This document shows, piece after piece, positions 45,629-54,539 of a stretch of 64,000 bases of DNA. The stretch comes from Paenibacillus foliorum (GTDB taxonomy: Bacteria > Bacillota > Bacilli > Paenibacillales > NBRC-103111). Position numbers and translations under genes: made by a program. Each line of letters starts with the position of its first letter. Within the stretch, counting starts at the first letter, position 1. Below the pieces are notes generated by a model. It was not told where the DNA came from, made no database searches, and saw nothing but the letters and a program-made list of their open reading frames with translations. The DNA is taken from assembly GCF_013141765.1 (NCBI RefSeq), contig NZ_WHOD01000087.1, forward strand, positions 124,001 through 188,000, given 5' to 3'.

Positions 45629-45859
45629 AGATAATGTTCGATAAGTCTCTTTATGAACTTTCACTTTATTAGACGCTCTCGTAACCAAGCTGCGGCTCTT
45701 TATCAGTTTATTCTGAGAAGCTAAGGATATGCCTTTCGGGAATATGTGGCGAACGATTAAGACTCACTGGTTGTACATATACTGTAAGTAGAGATATTTG
45801 TTAGCAAACATGTGCTGGACTGACATCGTTGGTTAAGTGAGTTAGGTGGGTGATACAGA

Positions 45860-46930
45860 TTGGATCGTTTTTTTAAAAATCAGCTATTTACCATCCTTGT
45901 TTATATTGTGTTAAGCCTATTGATTTTGTTTATGCTGCTGCAAATACGTCCCATGCTGTTATGTATTTATAAATTTCTGGCGGAAATACTGACACCGTTT
46001 ATTATAGCTATGATTATTTCCTACTTGCTTAATCCAGTAGTATCGCTTTTAAATGCGCGCAAGGTTCCACGAACAGTAGCTGTGCTGCTCATTTATGCCG
46101 TTTTTATTTTGTCGGTAACGGTGGTGCTGATGAATATCATTCCCATCTTTATCCGGCAGCTAGGTGAGTTTAATGAGCATCTTCCGCAGCTGGCTGTAAA
46201 AGCTCAAAGTTTTGTAGACAATTTGAACAGTCTGCAGTTTTTGCCGGACAGTGTTCGTGTGGGAATTAATGAATCATTGGCTAAGCTGGAGAAAGGGGTT
46301 TCCGGAACTATTTCCAATTATATTGATGGCATCGGAAGTATGATCAACATGCTTTTCGTAGCGTTTATCATACCTTTCTTGGCTTTCTACATATTAAAAG
46401 ATTTTCAATTAATTGAAAAGACGGTTCTGACGATCGTCCCCAAAGCCAAGCGTAAGCAAGTCATCAAGCTTCTTGTTGATATCGATACGGCACTGGGAAA
46501 CTATATTCGAGGTCAGCTTTTAGTATGTATGATTATTGGATTACTCTCTTATGCAGGATATTGGTTGATTGGAATGCCGTATGCTTTGCTGCTGGCTTGT
46601 CTGGTTGCAATATTTAATATTATCCCATACCTGGGTCCCTTTTTCGGAGCAGCTCCTGCGATAATTTTGGCTTCTACAATTTCCTTGAAAATGGTGCTGA
46701 TGGTCGCATTAGTTAATACCGTGTGCCAAATTCTTGAAGGGAACGTTATTTCGCCGCAGGTTGTAGGACGATCGCTCAAGATGCATCCCCTGCTTATTAT
46801 TTTTGCATTACTTGTTGGAGGGGAATTTGCAGGTGTGGTGGGGTTAATTCTGGCCGTACCTTTTTTTGCGGTAATGAAGGTGATTCTTCAACATGTATTT
46901 ATGTATTACATTCATCGTAGAACTACCTGA
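45860..46930 (+). CDS. yrrI: AI-2E family transporter-type permease (YrrI-like)
   Basis: The protein has 356 residues from a TTG start with TAGGTGGG upstream. About eight membrane helices are present: ILVYIVLSLLILFMLL near the N-terminus, ILTPFIIAMIISYLLNPVV, then an extramembrane part (~residues 95-145). The conserved C-terminal core is LLVCMIIGLLSYAGYWLIG, NIIPYLGPFFGAAPA and EGNVISPQVVGRSLKMHPL. The family name comes from TqsA (AI-2 export), but many members are Na+/H+ antiporters or of unknown function. yrrI precedes alaS in B. subtilis too; here one extra transporter intervenes. Confidence 0.92.
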   Translation: MDRFFKNQLFTILVYIVLSLLILFMLLQIRPMLLCIYKFLAEILTPFIIAMIISYLLNPVVSLLNARKVPRTVAVLLIYAVFILSVTVVLMNIIPIFIRQLGEFNEHLPQLAVKAQSFVDNLNSLQFLPDSVRVGINESLAKLEKGVSGTISNYIDGIGSMINMLFVAFIIPFLAFYILKDFQLIEKTVLTIVPKAKRKQVIKLLVDIDTALGNYIRGQLLVCMIIGLLSYAGYWLIGMPYALLLACLVAIFNIIPYLGPFFGAAPAIILASTISLKMVLMVALVNTVCQILEGNVISPQVVGRSLKMHPLLIIFALLVGGEFAGVVGLILAVPFFAVMKVILQHVFMYYIHRRTT

Positions 46931-46963
46931 TATGTAAAGGTTTCAGAAAAAATCCGAAAGTTA

Positions 46964-46992
46964 TTGAAACTTTTGGATACAGCACATATAAT
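46964..46992 (+). promoter_or_regulatory. Promoter of the ArsB/NhaD-type transporter gene
   Basis: TTGAAA (46964-46969), 17 bp, TATAAT (46987-46992). The -35 overlaps the 3' arm of a hairpin (TCCGAAAGTT / AACTTTTGGA) that follows yrrI. Confidence 0.8.
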
Positions 46993-46999
46993 TATGGAG

Positions 47000-47138
47000 G
47001 TGTTGTCACGAAACAGAATATATAATTTTTTTTGGAGGAGCCTGTCACCAAGGGCTCTTTTTGTGTTTTTCGGGATACTCCATAATCGAATCGTCCATGC
47101 TAACTCAAGGGTTCATATTGGAAAAGGGGAGAATTTTT
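47000..47138 (+). promoter_or_regulatory. Leader with attenuator-like terminator hairpin
   Basis: About 35 bases after the expected transcription start lies GAGCC-tgtcaccaag-GGCTC followed by TTTTTGTGTTTTT (~47037-47068), a terminator inside the 5' leader. The string TGTCAC occurs twice (near 47005 and 47045). I could not match a known riboswitch class. The coding start is the TTG at 47139. Confidence 0.55.
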
Positions 47139-48419
47139 TTGGAACAACAAGCGTGGCTTGCTATTGGTATCTTTCTAGTTATTTATGGTTTAATTATTTC
47201 CGAAAAAATTCACCGCACGATTGTCGCTATGATTGGCGGGCTATTAATGGTTGCCTTCGGGGTGGTCAGCCAGGAATCGGCTCTGCATCATATTGATTTT
47301 AACACGTTAGGTTTGCTTATCGGGATGATGATTATCGTAGGCATAACAGCGGAGACGGGAATATTCAAGTATGTGGCTATCTGGTCGGCCAAGAAGGTTG
47401 GGGGCCATCCGGTACGTATTCTTATAGTGCTCAGTATAGTTACTGCGGTTAGTTCAGCATTTCTCGACAATGTGACGACTGTGCTGCTGATGGCTCCGGT
47501 AACCTTCAGTATTACAAGACAGCTTCGGGTAACGCCGATACCTTTCTTAATCTCACAAATTATGGCTTCCAATATCGGTGGAACAGCGACCCTTATTGGC
47601 GACCCTCCGAATATAATGATTGGCAGTGCGGTTAAAGAGCTTACTTTCATGGCGTTTATCAACAACCTGAGCTTGATTTCATTTATTATTTTGCTGGCTA
47701 CACTTCCTTTCTTCGTTCTGCTGTACCGCAAGCAAATTCAAACTACAGAAGAGCTTCGGCTCAGCGTTTTGGAATTGGATGAGAAAGTGGAAATTACGAA
47801 CCCACTATTAATGAAAAAATGTCTGGCTGTGCTGGGGTTAACGATCTTCGGATTTTTTATTCACCAGCTGGTACATCTTGAATCAGCTACTGTAGCTTTG
47901 GCAGGCGCATTTTTATTGCTTCTTATAACGGGTGAGCACTATTTGGAGGAAGCCTTTCAAAAAGTGGAGTGGACTACGATTTTCTTCTTTATAGGCTTGT
48001 TCGTGCTTGTAGCAGGCTTGGTGGATACAGGGGTCATTGCTACCCTAGCTAAACATGCGATGAGTATTACAGGGGGCGATGTTGCGAAGTCCTCGATATT
48101 AATTCTTTGGTTGAGTGCTATAGCTTCAGCATTTCTGGATAATATTCCTTTCGTAGCAACTATGATTCCAATGATTCAAGAAATGGGAGCTATGGGAGTG
48201 GATAATTTGGAGCCGCTTTGGTGGAGCCTCGCCTTGGGTGCTTGCTTAGGAGGTAACGGAACATTGATTGGGGCGAGCGCTAATTTGATTGTTGCGGGTA
48301 TTGCAGCACGAGAAGGACATCCGATTACTTTTATGAGCTTCTTGAAAGTCGCTTTTCCGCTGATGCTTATGTCAATTGTAATAGCGAACTTATATATTTA
48401 TCTTAGATATCTATTGTAA
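47139..48419 (+). CDS. ArsB/NhaD (SLC13/IT superfamily) ion transporter
   Basis: The protein has 426 residues from the TTG at 47139 (AGGGGAG upstream); in-frame codons from 47061 would start in a terminator hairpin. There are ten or more helices. IT-superfamily marks occur as two inverted halves: SAFLDNVTTVLLMAPVTF and NIGGTATLIGDPPNIMIGSA in the first, and SAFLDNIPFVATMIPMI and GGNGTLIGASANLIVAG in the second. The GT.IG.P.N pattern is the ion/substrate loop. Candidates are Na+/H+ antiport, arsenite or anion transport; the sequence does not decide. The gene has its own promoter and leader. Confidence 0.9.
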   Translation: MEQQAWLAIGIFLVIYGLIISEKIHRTIVAMIGGLLMVAFGVVSQESALHHIDFNTLGLLIGMMIIVGITAETGIFKYVAIWSAKKVGGHPVRILIVLSIVTAVSSAFLDNVTTVLLMAPVTFSITRQLRVTPIPFLISQIMASNIGGTATLIGDPPNIMIGSAVKELTFMAFINNLSLISFIILLATLPFFVLLYRKQIQTTEELRLSVLELDEKVEITNPLLMKKCLAVLGLTIFGFFIHQLVHLESATVALAGAFLLLLITGEHYLEEAFQKVEWTTIFFFIGLFVLVAGLVDTGVIATLAKHAMSITGGDVAKSSILILWLSAIASAFLDNIPFVATMIPMIQEMGAMGVDNLEPLWWSLALGACLGGNGTLIGASANLIVAGIAAREGHPITFMSFLKVAFPLMLMSIVIANLYIYLRYLL

Positions 48420-48494
48420 GGATAGTTTGATTGAATCTACTCGCCTGTGGAAGGGGATGAATGGCTAATCCATTGCCCCTGAAGCAAGGCTCGG

Positions 48495-48524
48495 TTGACA
48501 ATGCTAATGCCAAACGTATATAAT
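48495..48524 (+). promoter_or_regulatory. Promoter of the alaS T-box transcript
   Basis: TTGACA (48495-48500), 18 bp, TATAAT (48519-48524) within TATATAAT. Confidence 0.85.
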
Positions 48525-48544
48525 TTCCTATAAGTATATTGTTT

Positions 48545-48814
48545 AAAACGTTGATGAAATCAAGTAAGCCATAGTCCATTATCCAGAGAATAGGTTTTAG
48601 ATCCAGTTGTAACGAGGTCTAGCTGTGAGAACCTTATGAATGAAGGATGGCTGAAAGCTCATTTCGGAGTGCGGAACAAATCCGCCGGTTGGACTCGTTA
48701 TTGTCTTATTGAAGGAGATTGTACAGGTAACACAGTGCCTAATACGCGCGGCTGTGCAGTAACCAGGGTGGTACCGCGATGAATTCGTCCCTGTTTGGAG
48801 GGGCGTTTTTTTGT
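48545..48814 (+). ncRNA. T-box riboswitch upstream of alaS (Ala specifier GCT)
   Basis: The stem I base GAAAT / ATTTC encloses the CAAGTA strand and, opposite, GAAAGCTC. The specifier codon is GCT (48657-48659), matching alanine. The T-box sequence AACCAGGGTGGTACCGCG lies at 48762-48779. The terminator CGTCCC..GGGGCG at ~48787-48806 is followed by seven T. Uncharged tRNA-Ala should promote readthrough into alaS. Confidence 0.95.
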
Positions 48815-48878
48815 TGTAAAAAGGGTGTTTTTGAAGCTTCGCCTGATACTGTGATGAGTGGGATTGATAAAAAAAGAT

Positions 48879-49016
48879 TACAAAGAAACCTCCCCCTGCT
48901 TGTCAAGGGATGCCCCTTCGGCCGCTGTTGAAAATGGGATATCGTTTATTAGATTAGAAGGTAATATCCCATTTTCAAAGGCGGCACGTGAACTCTTCGG
49001 GGCATTCCCTTTGTAA
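48879..49016. repeat. 138-bp inverted-repeat element in the alaS leader
   Basis: The ends TTACAAAG and CTTTGTAA are perfect inverted repeats. Inside them AAGGGATGCCCC faces GGGGCATTCCCTT, and GAAAATGGGATAT faces ATATCCCATTTTC across a short AT-rich centre. It lies after the T-box terminator and ~155 bp before the alaS start, and carries no ORF. It resembles a MITE. Confidence 0.85.
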
Positions 49017-49171
49017 AAAGTCACAAGCTTACAACCAATGACTTAGACCAACCAATCAAACAGAAACAGTAGCATCGGCGAAGCTCAAAAGTATGGGTGA
49101 GCTAGAGAGAATAAAAGAAAGAACTGAGAACCGAGATAAAAAGAGATCCAGATCCTAAGGAGGCCGGGGCA

Positions 49172-51805
49172 ATGAAGGCAAGTGAAATCCGTGCAAAATG
49201 GTTAGCGTTTTTTGAAGAGAAGGGACATAAGATCGAGCCAAGTGCACCGTTGGTGCCGCACAATGATCCATCGTTGCTATGGATTAACGCTGGAATGGCG
49301 CCGTTAAAGCAATATTTTGATGGACGTGTAGTTCCAAGTAACCCGCGTATCGCAAACTCTCAGAAGTGCATTAGAACCAACGATATTGAGAATGTCGGGA
49401 AAACGCGTCGTCATCATACCTTTTTTGAGATGCTGGGTAATTTCTCGATAGGGGACTACTTTAAGGAAGAAGTTATTACATGGGCATGGGAATTTCTTAC
49501 AAGTCCACAATGGATCGGGTTCGATCCAGAGCGTTTATCGGTCACTGTGTACCCTGAGGATACAGAAGCATTTGAGTTTTGGAACAAGAAAATCGGGCTG
49601 CCTGCTGAGCGTATTTATAAGCTGGAGGAAAATTTCTGGGACATCGGAGAAGGCCCTTGTGGACCGTGTACGGAAATTTTCTATGACCGCGGCGACGCAT
49701 ATGGCGACTTGAATGATCCGGAATGCTGGCCAGGCGGGGAGAATGAGCGTTTCTTAGAAGTATGGAACCTCGTGTTCTCCCAATTCAACCATAATAAAGA
49801 TGGCAGTTATACTCCGCTTCCTAACAAAAATATTGATACTGGCGCGGGACTAGAGCGGTTTGCTTCGATATTGCAGAACGTTGACTCCAACTTCGACACG
49901 GATTTGTTCCAGCCGATTATTCAAAAGACAAGCGAATTAGCAGGGGTGAAATACCACGTAAATAACGAGCACGACGTAGCGTTGAAGGTAATCGCCGATC
50001 ATGTTCGTACTGTGGCATTCTCTGTAGGCGACGGTGTACTTCCTTCCAACGAAGGCCGCGGGTATGTTATACGCCGATTGCTGCGCCGTGCGGTGCGTTA
50101 TGGTAAAGTGATTGGTATGGATAAGCCATTCCTCTATTCTCTGACCCCGATCGTTGGCGAAATTATGGGTGTGTATTATCCAGAAGTGGTTGAGAAACGC
50201 GAGTTTATCGAGAAGGTGATTCGTACGGAGGAGGAACGCTTCCACGAAACTCTTTCTGATGGCTTGGCTATTTTGGCAGAAATGACTGAGAAAGCCCGCA
50301 AGGAAGGCAGCACTGAAATCAGTGGAGCCGATGCTTTTAAACTCTATGATACGTACGGATTTCCATTTGATTTAACAGAGGATTTTGCCTCCGAAAAAGG
50401 AATGACTGTTGACCGTGAAGGCTTCGATCGTTCCATGCAGGAGCAGCGTGACCGTGCAAGAGCAGCTCGCCAAGATTCCGAAAGCATGAAGGTGCAGGGT
50501 GGCCCACTTGCTGATTTAACGGTTAAAAGCGAATTTGTTGGTTATAATGAATTGGTAACTACTGCTAAAGTCATCGCGCTTGTTCATGAGAACCAATTCG
50601 TTGATTTAGTGGGTGTTGGTGAAACCTGCCAGGTTGTTCTAGACCGGACTCCTTTCTATTCAGAAAGCGGCGGTCAAGTTAGTGACCATGGTTATATTAC
50701 GGCTGGTGAGCTTCGACTTAAAGTTGAGGATGTCTCCAAAGCGCCGCATGGACAACATGTGCACACAGTGGTTGTAGAATCAGGTGTATTGCGTAAAGAC
50801 GACACGGTGCAGGCTTCAGTCAGCGCTGCGGTGCGTGACGATATTATCAAGAATCATACGGCGACGCATTTGCTTCATAAAGCCTTGAAAGAAGTGCTCG
50901 GCGAGCATGTTAACCAAGCAGGCTCTTTAGTAGCTCCGGAACGGCTGCGTTTTGACTTCTCGCATTTCGGAAGCATAACTACAGAAGAGCTGCGAGATAT
51001 TGAGCAGCGTGTTAATCAACAGATATGGAAAAGTACACCGCTGAGTATCTCCTTAAAGCCGATTGCTGAGGCAAAAGCGATGGGAGCTATGGCCTTATTT
51101 GGTGAAAAATATGGCGATGTTGTCCGAGTTGTACAGGTTGGCGATTATAGCCTTGAGCTATGCGGCGGTTGTCATGTAAGCAACACGAGTCAAATCGGAC
51201 TTTTCAAGCTGGTAAGTGAATCAGGTATTGGATCTGGCGTACGCCGTATTGAAGCAGTTACAGGACGCAATGCTTACCTGTACTTGGATCAACAGCTAGA
51301 GCTGCTTAACGACGCTGCTGCATTATTGAAGTCCAATATCCAGGATGTTCCCAAACGAATCGATTCGTTGTTTGCTCAAATGAAAGAGATTTCCCGCGAG
51401 AATGAATCTCTCAAAGTTAAGCTGGGTAAAATTGAAGCGGGCTCCTTATCGGATCAATTGAAGCATATCGATGGGGTTCCCGTGCTTATCGCTCAAGTAA
51501 ACGCAGGAGACATGGAGTCGCTGCGCAGCATCGTTGATCAGATGAAGACGAAGCTTGGATCGGCTGTTATCGTGCTTGGGGCCGTTGCAGAGGATAAGGT
51601 TAACCTTGTAGCCGCTGTAACCTCGGATTGGGTAGCAAAAGGCTACCACGCTGGCAAACTGATTAAGGAGACAGCGGCCGTCGTAGGCGGCAGCGGCGGC
51701 GGACGTCCGGATATGGCGCAAGCGGGAGGCAAGGATGCTGCTAAGCTGCCGGAAGCGTTGAATCAAGCCGAACAATGGGTGGCTCAGCAGGTTGCTGTAA
51801 AATAA
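49172..51805 (+). CDS. alaS: Alanyl-tRNA synthetase
   Basis: The protein has 877 residues with AAGGAGG upstream. Catalytic domain: [16 protein letters not shown], motif 1 ending [15 protein letters not shown], motif 2 [19 protein letters not shown] and a GAGLERF motif 3 region. The editing domain has [12 protein letters not shown] (HxxxH) and [14 protein letters not shown] supplying the zinc-type Cys and His. The C-Ala domain ends with the glycine-rich [17 protein letters not shown]. It is controlled by the T-box upstream. It is followed by ireB-yqgF-yrzB as in B. subtilis. Confidence 0.98.
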   Translation: MKASEIRAKWLAFFEEKGHKIEPSAPLVPHNDPSLLWINAGMAPLKQYFDGRVVPSNPRIANSQKCIRTNDIENVGKTRRHHTFFEMLGNFSIGDYFKEEVITWAWEFLTSPQWIGFDPERLSVTVYPEDTEAFEFWNKKIGLPAERIYKLEENFWDIGEGPCGPCTEIFYDRGDAYGDLNDPECWPGGENERFLEVWNLVFSQFNHNKDGSYTPLPNKNIDTGAGLERFASILQNVDSNFDTDLFQPIIQKTSELAGVKYHVNNEHDVALKVIADHVRTVAFSVGDGVLPSNEGRGYVIRRLLRRAVRYGKVIGMDKPFLYSLTPIVGEIMGVYYPEVVEKREFIEKVIRTEEERFHETLSDGLAILAEMTEKARKEGSTEISGADAFKLYDTYGFPFDLTEDFASEKGMTVDREGFDRSMQEQRDRARAARQDSESMKVQGGPLADLTVKSEFVGYNELVTTAKVIALVHENQFVDLVGVGETCQVVLDRTPFYSESGGQVSDHGYITAGELRLKVEDVSKAPHGQHVHTVVVESGVLRKDDTVQASVSAAVRDDIIKNHTATHLLHKALKEVLGEHVNQAGSLVAPERLRFDFSHFGSITTEELRDIEQRVNQQIWKSTPLSISLKPIAEAKAMGAMALFGEKYGDVVRVVQVGDYSLELCGGCHVSNTSQIGLFKLVSESGIGSGVRRIEAVTGRNAYLYLDQQLELLNDAAALLKSNIQDVPKRIDSLFAQMKEISRENESLKVKLGKIEAGSLSDQLKHIDGVPVLIAQVNAGDMESLRSIVDQMKTKLGSAVIVLGAVAEDKVNLVAAVTSDWVAKGYHAGKLIKETAAVVGGSGGGRPDMAQAGGKDAAKLPEALNQAEQWVAQQVAVK

Positions 51806-51905
51806 ATTTGGTTTGTCAACAGGAATTATTCGACAAATCACGAATATAAGAAGATATCAGCTTTAATCATAGAGGTTTACACTTTTGTGTTAAGGGGGTG
51901 TTGGG

Positions 51906-52169
51906 ATGAGTTCGATGGATAAGACGATGAAGTTTAATGTAAAAGCAGAAGAGATCGAAACATCACCCAAGGATGTCATGCTGACGGTATATGACGCTCT
52001 CCAGGAGAAGGGGTACAATCCGATCAATCAGATAGTTGGCTACCTGCTATCCGGAGATCCGGCTTATATTCCTCGTCACAACAATGCTAGAAGTATGATA
52101 CGTAAGCGGGAGCGAGATGAGCTGATAGAAGAACTGGTTCGTTCCTATCTGCAGCAGCATAAATCATAA
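51906..52169 (+). CDS. ireB: IreB-family regulatory phosphoprotein
   Basis: The protein has 87 residues (yrzL in B. subtilis). Characteristic strings are [33 protein letters not shown] and [17 protein letters not shown]. In Enterococcus IreB is a substrate of the PASTA Ser/Thr kinase IreK and affects cephalosporin resistance; the N-terminal TSP region may hold the phospho-Thr here. AGGGGG lies at the start. Confidence 0.93.
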   Translation: MSSMDKTMKFNVKAEEIETSPKDVMLTVYDALQEKGYNPINQIVGYLLSGDPAYIPRHNNARSMIRKRERDELIEELVRSYLQQHKS

Positions 52170-52176
52170 GTGATGC

Positions 52177-52209
52177 GGGGCGGGAGAGTGGATTTTTTCT
52201 TCCCGCCCC
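52177..52209 (+). promoter_or_regulatory. Strong hairpin between ireB and yqgF
   Basis: GGGGCGGGA (52177-52185) and TCCCGCCCC (52201-52209) form a perfect 9-bp stem with a 15-base T-rich loop. No T-run follows; TTAGGAG, the yqgF ribosome site, begins immediately after. It may be a mRNA-processing or stability element rather than a terminator. Confidence 0.6.
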
Positions 52210-52227
52210 TTAGGAGTTTAAAGAACA

Positions 52228-52647
52228 ATGAAACGATTGATGGGTTTGGATTATGGGGATAAAACGATTGGCATCGCGGTTAGCGATGAGTTAGGCTGGA
52301 CTGCGCAAGGCCTTGAAGTGATCAGACGCACGACAGTTGAACGTGATCTTACGAGACTGCGTGAATTGATTGCTCAGTACAATGTAGGAGAACTGGTTGT
52401 CGGATTGCCAAAAAATATGAATAATACAATTGGTCCGCGTGGAGAAATTTGTATAGAATTTGCCCAGTCCTTGCAAGAAACACTAAGTATGCCCGTGCAT
52501 TTATGGGATGAGCGGTTGACGACAGTATCTGCAACGCGTACACTTATAGAAGCGGATGTTAGTCGCAAGAAACGTAAGCTTGTTATCGACAAGATGGCAG
52601 CTGGACTCATTTTGCAAAACTATATGGATTCCAAAACGAAGAGGTGA
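52228..52647 (+). CDS. yqgF: Putative pre-16S rRNA nuclease YqgF (RuvX)
   Basis: The protein has 139 residues and an RNase H-like fold. [21 protein letters not shown] holds the first catalytic Asp. [16 protein letters not shown] is the family middle motif, and [15 protein letters not shown] and [15 protein letters not shown] complete the acidic site. It processes 16S rRNA ends in E. coli and was named a putative Holliday junction resolvase (yrrK in B. subtilis). It is co-directional with the DUF1292 gene it overlaps or abuts. Confidence 0.96.
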   Translation: MKRLMGLDYGDKTIGIAVSDELGWTAQGLEVIRRTTVERDLTRLRELIAQYNVGELVVGLPKNMNNTIGPRGEICIEFAQSLQETLSMPVHLWDERLTTVSATRTLIEADVSRKKRKLVIDKMAAGLILQNYMDSKTKR

Positions 52648-52652
52648 TTGGC

Positions 52653-52964
52653 ATGTCCAAAGAGGAACAAGTGCAAGAGGAGCCGGAAATTATTTTTATC
52701 CCGGACGAGGAAGGTAATGAAGAAGAATTCGAAGTCATCATGAAATTCGAAGTCGACGGATCGGATAAGAAGTACATGATGGTTGTTCCGGTCGACGCCG
52801 ATGAGGAATCCGATGAAGTGTATGCATTCCGTTACGAAGAAGACGGGGATGACCTGCAGCTGTACACGATTGACGACGAGGAAGAATGGAATATTGTTGA
52901 GGAAACCTTCAACACGCTGATGGATGAATTTTCTGAAGATGAAGAAGAAGAGAGCTCCAAGTAA
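52653..52964 (+). CDS. yrzB: DUF1292 acidic protein, first copy (YrzB-like)
   Basis: The protein has 103 residues from the ATG at 52653 (GAGGTGAT overlapping the yqgF stop). It is very acidic. The DUF1292 core is EIIFIPDEEGNEEEFEVIMK, then KYMMVVPVDADEES and VYAFRYEEDGDDLQLYTIDD. The function is unknown. alaS-yrzL-yrrK-yrzB order is conserved in Bacilli. Confidence 0.93.
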   Translation: MSKEEQVQEEPEIIFIPDEEGNEEEFEVIMKFEVDGSDKKYMMVVPVDADEESDEVYAFRYEEDGDDLQLYTIDDEEEWNIVEETFNTLMDEFSEDEEEESSK

Positions 52965-52991
52965 GGAATGAATGGAGAGTCATTCATGTAA

Positions 52992-53051
52992 GTTTCGCCA
53001 ATGCGAAACTCAGTGAAGGTTTACGAAGTAAGTTTCGCTAAGGCGAAACTC
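52992..53051. repeat. Two tandem hairpins between the DUF1292 genes
   Basis: AGTTTCGC-caat-GCGAAACT (52992-53011) and AGTTTCGC-taag-GCGAAACT (53032-53051) are perfect 8-bp stem-loops exactly 40 bp apart. Similar flanks (GTAAGTTTCGC) suggest a duplicated unit. The second sits just before the AGGAGG of the next gene. Confidence 0.9.
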
Positions 53052-53067
53052 TTAGGAGGATCAGCTT

Positions 53068-53373
53068 TTGTACGAATTAAAGGATTTGAAGGAAACGAAT
53101 CGGTTGCGCAGCGCATACGGAGATGATATTATTTTGTATGATGACCGTGATCAGTCCGTTGTATATAAACTTCTTTCTGAATTTCAGCTGGGCGACCAAA
53201 TCTATGCAGCACTCCAGCAGGAGAACTCCAAGGATGGAGAGCCCGAAATTTACAAGGTAACCTTCGATGCAGAAGGGGAGCCGGAGCTGGAAACGATAGA
53301 TGATGATGATGAATGGGAGAACGTCTCGGAATTGTATGATGAGATGACATTCTCGGATAATGATACAAAGTAG
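53068..53373 (+). CDS. DUF1292 acidic protein, second copy
   Basis: The protein has 101 residues from a TTG with TAGGAGG upstream. It has the same fold pattern as the preceding gene (DIILYDDRDQSVVYKLLSEF, YKVTFDAEGEPELETIDDDD, EWENVSELYDE) but low identity, so the duplication is old. B. subtilis has one yrzB here. Function unknown. Confidence 0.88.
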   Translation: MYELKDLKETNRLRSAYGDDIILYDDRDQSVVYKLLSEFQLGDQIYAALQQENSKDGEPEIYKVTFDAEGEPELETIDDDDEWENVSELYDEMTFSDNDTK

Positions 53374-53395
53374 ACTACAACTTGTTTTAAAAACG

Positions 53396-53422
53396 GGCGA
53401 GCGGAGACGATCCGCTCTTTTC
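53396..53422 (+). terminator. Terminator after the second DUF1292 gene
   Basis: GAGCGGA and TCCGCTC arms around GACGA (53399-53417) are followed by TTTTCG. The T-run is short, so partial readthrough into mltG is likely. Confidence 0.7.
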
Positions 53423-53456
53423 GTTGTTTGAGCTCACGTAGTCGAAAGGAGTTCAG

Positions 53457-54521
53457 GTGGCTTCCGGAAAAAGGTTAGTAGTAAAGATCGGCTTCACACT
53501 CTTGATTATTGCGATAGTCGGTGTTATAGGTTTGGTGTTGTATGTTAAGGAACAGACACAGCCTATGCCGGCTTCGGAGCAAACGGTACGCATTGTGATT
53601 CCATCAGGCAGCGGATCCGCACAAATAGCCAAATTATTGGAGCAAAAGGGTATAATTCGCGATGCTCAGATGTTTTCTTACTATTTAAAATACAAGGAAC
53701 AAGGGTCAAAATTTCAAGCTGGCGAGTATGAAATGACTCCAGGTATAAAGGTAGACGCTATTATTGATATGCTTAATTCAGGATTGGTTGTTAAGGAGCA
53801 AGGAATCAAGCTGACGGTGCCTGAAGGCTATACAGTTAGACAAATTGCCGATAAAGCCAGCCAGCAGTTTGGGACAGACCCAGCTTTATTTATAAAGACT
53901 GCCCAGGAATATACCGGCTTCACGGCCAAAGTATTTCAACAAATTCCTAACGATTCGAAGCTTCGAAACAAGCTGGAGGGTTATTTATTTCCTGAAACCT
54001 TCGAATGGAAAAAGGATATTAAGCCCGAGGAAATGATCGATAATATGATGCTGGAGCTGGATAAAAAGCTGGCAATGCTTCCTGATGACTGGCAGCAGAC
54101 AATGGCTGCTCATGGGCAAAACTTTCATCAGATGATGACTATCGCCTCATTAATCGAAAGGGAAGTAGCTGTGGATGAAGAACGATTGCTTGTGAGCGGA
54201 GTCATCCATAACCGTCTAAAAAAAGGGATGTCCCTTCAAATTGACGCAACGGTTCAGTATATGTTTGATAAGCCCAAGGACCGATTGTATGAGAAGGATT
54301 TACAGCTAGAGAGTCCTTATAATACGTATCTTCATCCTGGCTTGCCACCTGGTCCGATTGCCAGTCCTAGTATAGCTTCAATAACAGCTGCGATTTATCC
54401 GGCGGACACTAAATATTTGTTTTATGTAACAAAAAAAGATGGCAGTAAGGCGCATTTATTTGCCGAAACGTACGAGCAGCATCAACAAAATATAACAGCC
54501 AGTAAAAAGAACAACGGATAG
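53457..54521 (+). CDS. mltG: Endolytic murein transglycosylase MltG
   Basis: The protein has 354 residues from a GTG with AAAGGAG upstream. One N-terminal membrane helix (~residues 9-29) and an extracellular LysM-like part (IVIPSGSGSAQIAKLLEQKG) lead to the YceG catalytic domain. That domain has LEGYLFPETFEW, the catalytic Glu in ASLIEREVAVDEER and SGVIHNRLKKGMSLQIDATVQY, then SPYNTYLHPGLPPGPIASPS. It cuts nascent glycan strands and may set their length. yrrL holds this position in B. subtilis. Confidence 0.96.
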   Translation: MASGKRLVVKIGFTLLIIAIVGVIGLVLYVKEQTQPMPASEQTVRIVIPSGSGSAQIAKLLEQKGIIRDAQMFSYYLKYKEQGSKFQAGEYEMTPGIKVDAIIDMLNSGLVVKEQGIKLTVPEGYTVRQIADKASQQFGTDPALFIKTAQEYTGFTAKVFQQIPNDSKLRNKLEGYLFPETFEWKKDIKPEEMIDNMMLELDKKLAMLPDDWQQTMAAHGQNFHQMMTIASLIEREVAVDEERLLVSGVIHNRLKKGMSLQIDATVQYMFDKPKDRLYEKDLQLESPYNTYLHPGLPPGPIASPSIASITAAIYPADTKYLFYVTKKDGSKAHLFAETYEQHQQNITASKKNNG

Positions 54522-54539
54522 AGAGAGGAGAATTTCAGA

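Noticed and set aside
46964-47296. ORF of 110 codons in the leader of the ArsB/NhaD-type transporter
   Set aside because: It begins on the -35 box of a good promoter, runs through a terminator hairpin and is out of frame with the conserved transporter.
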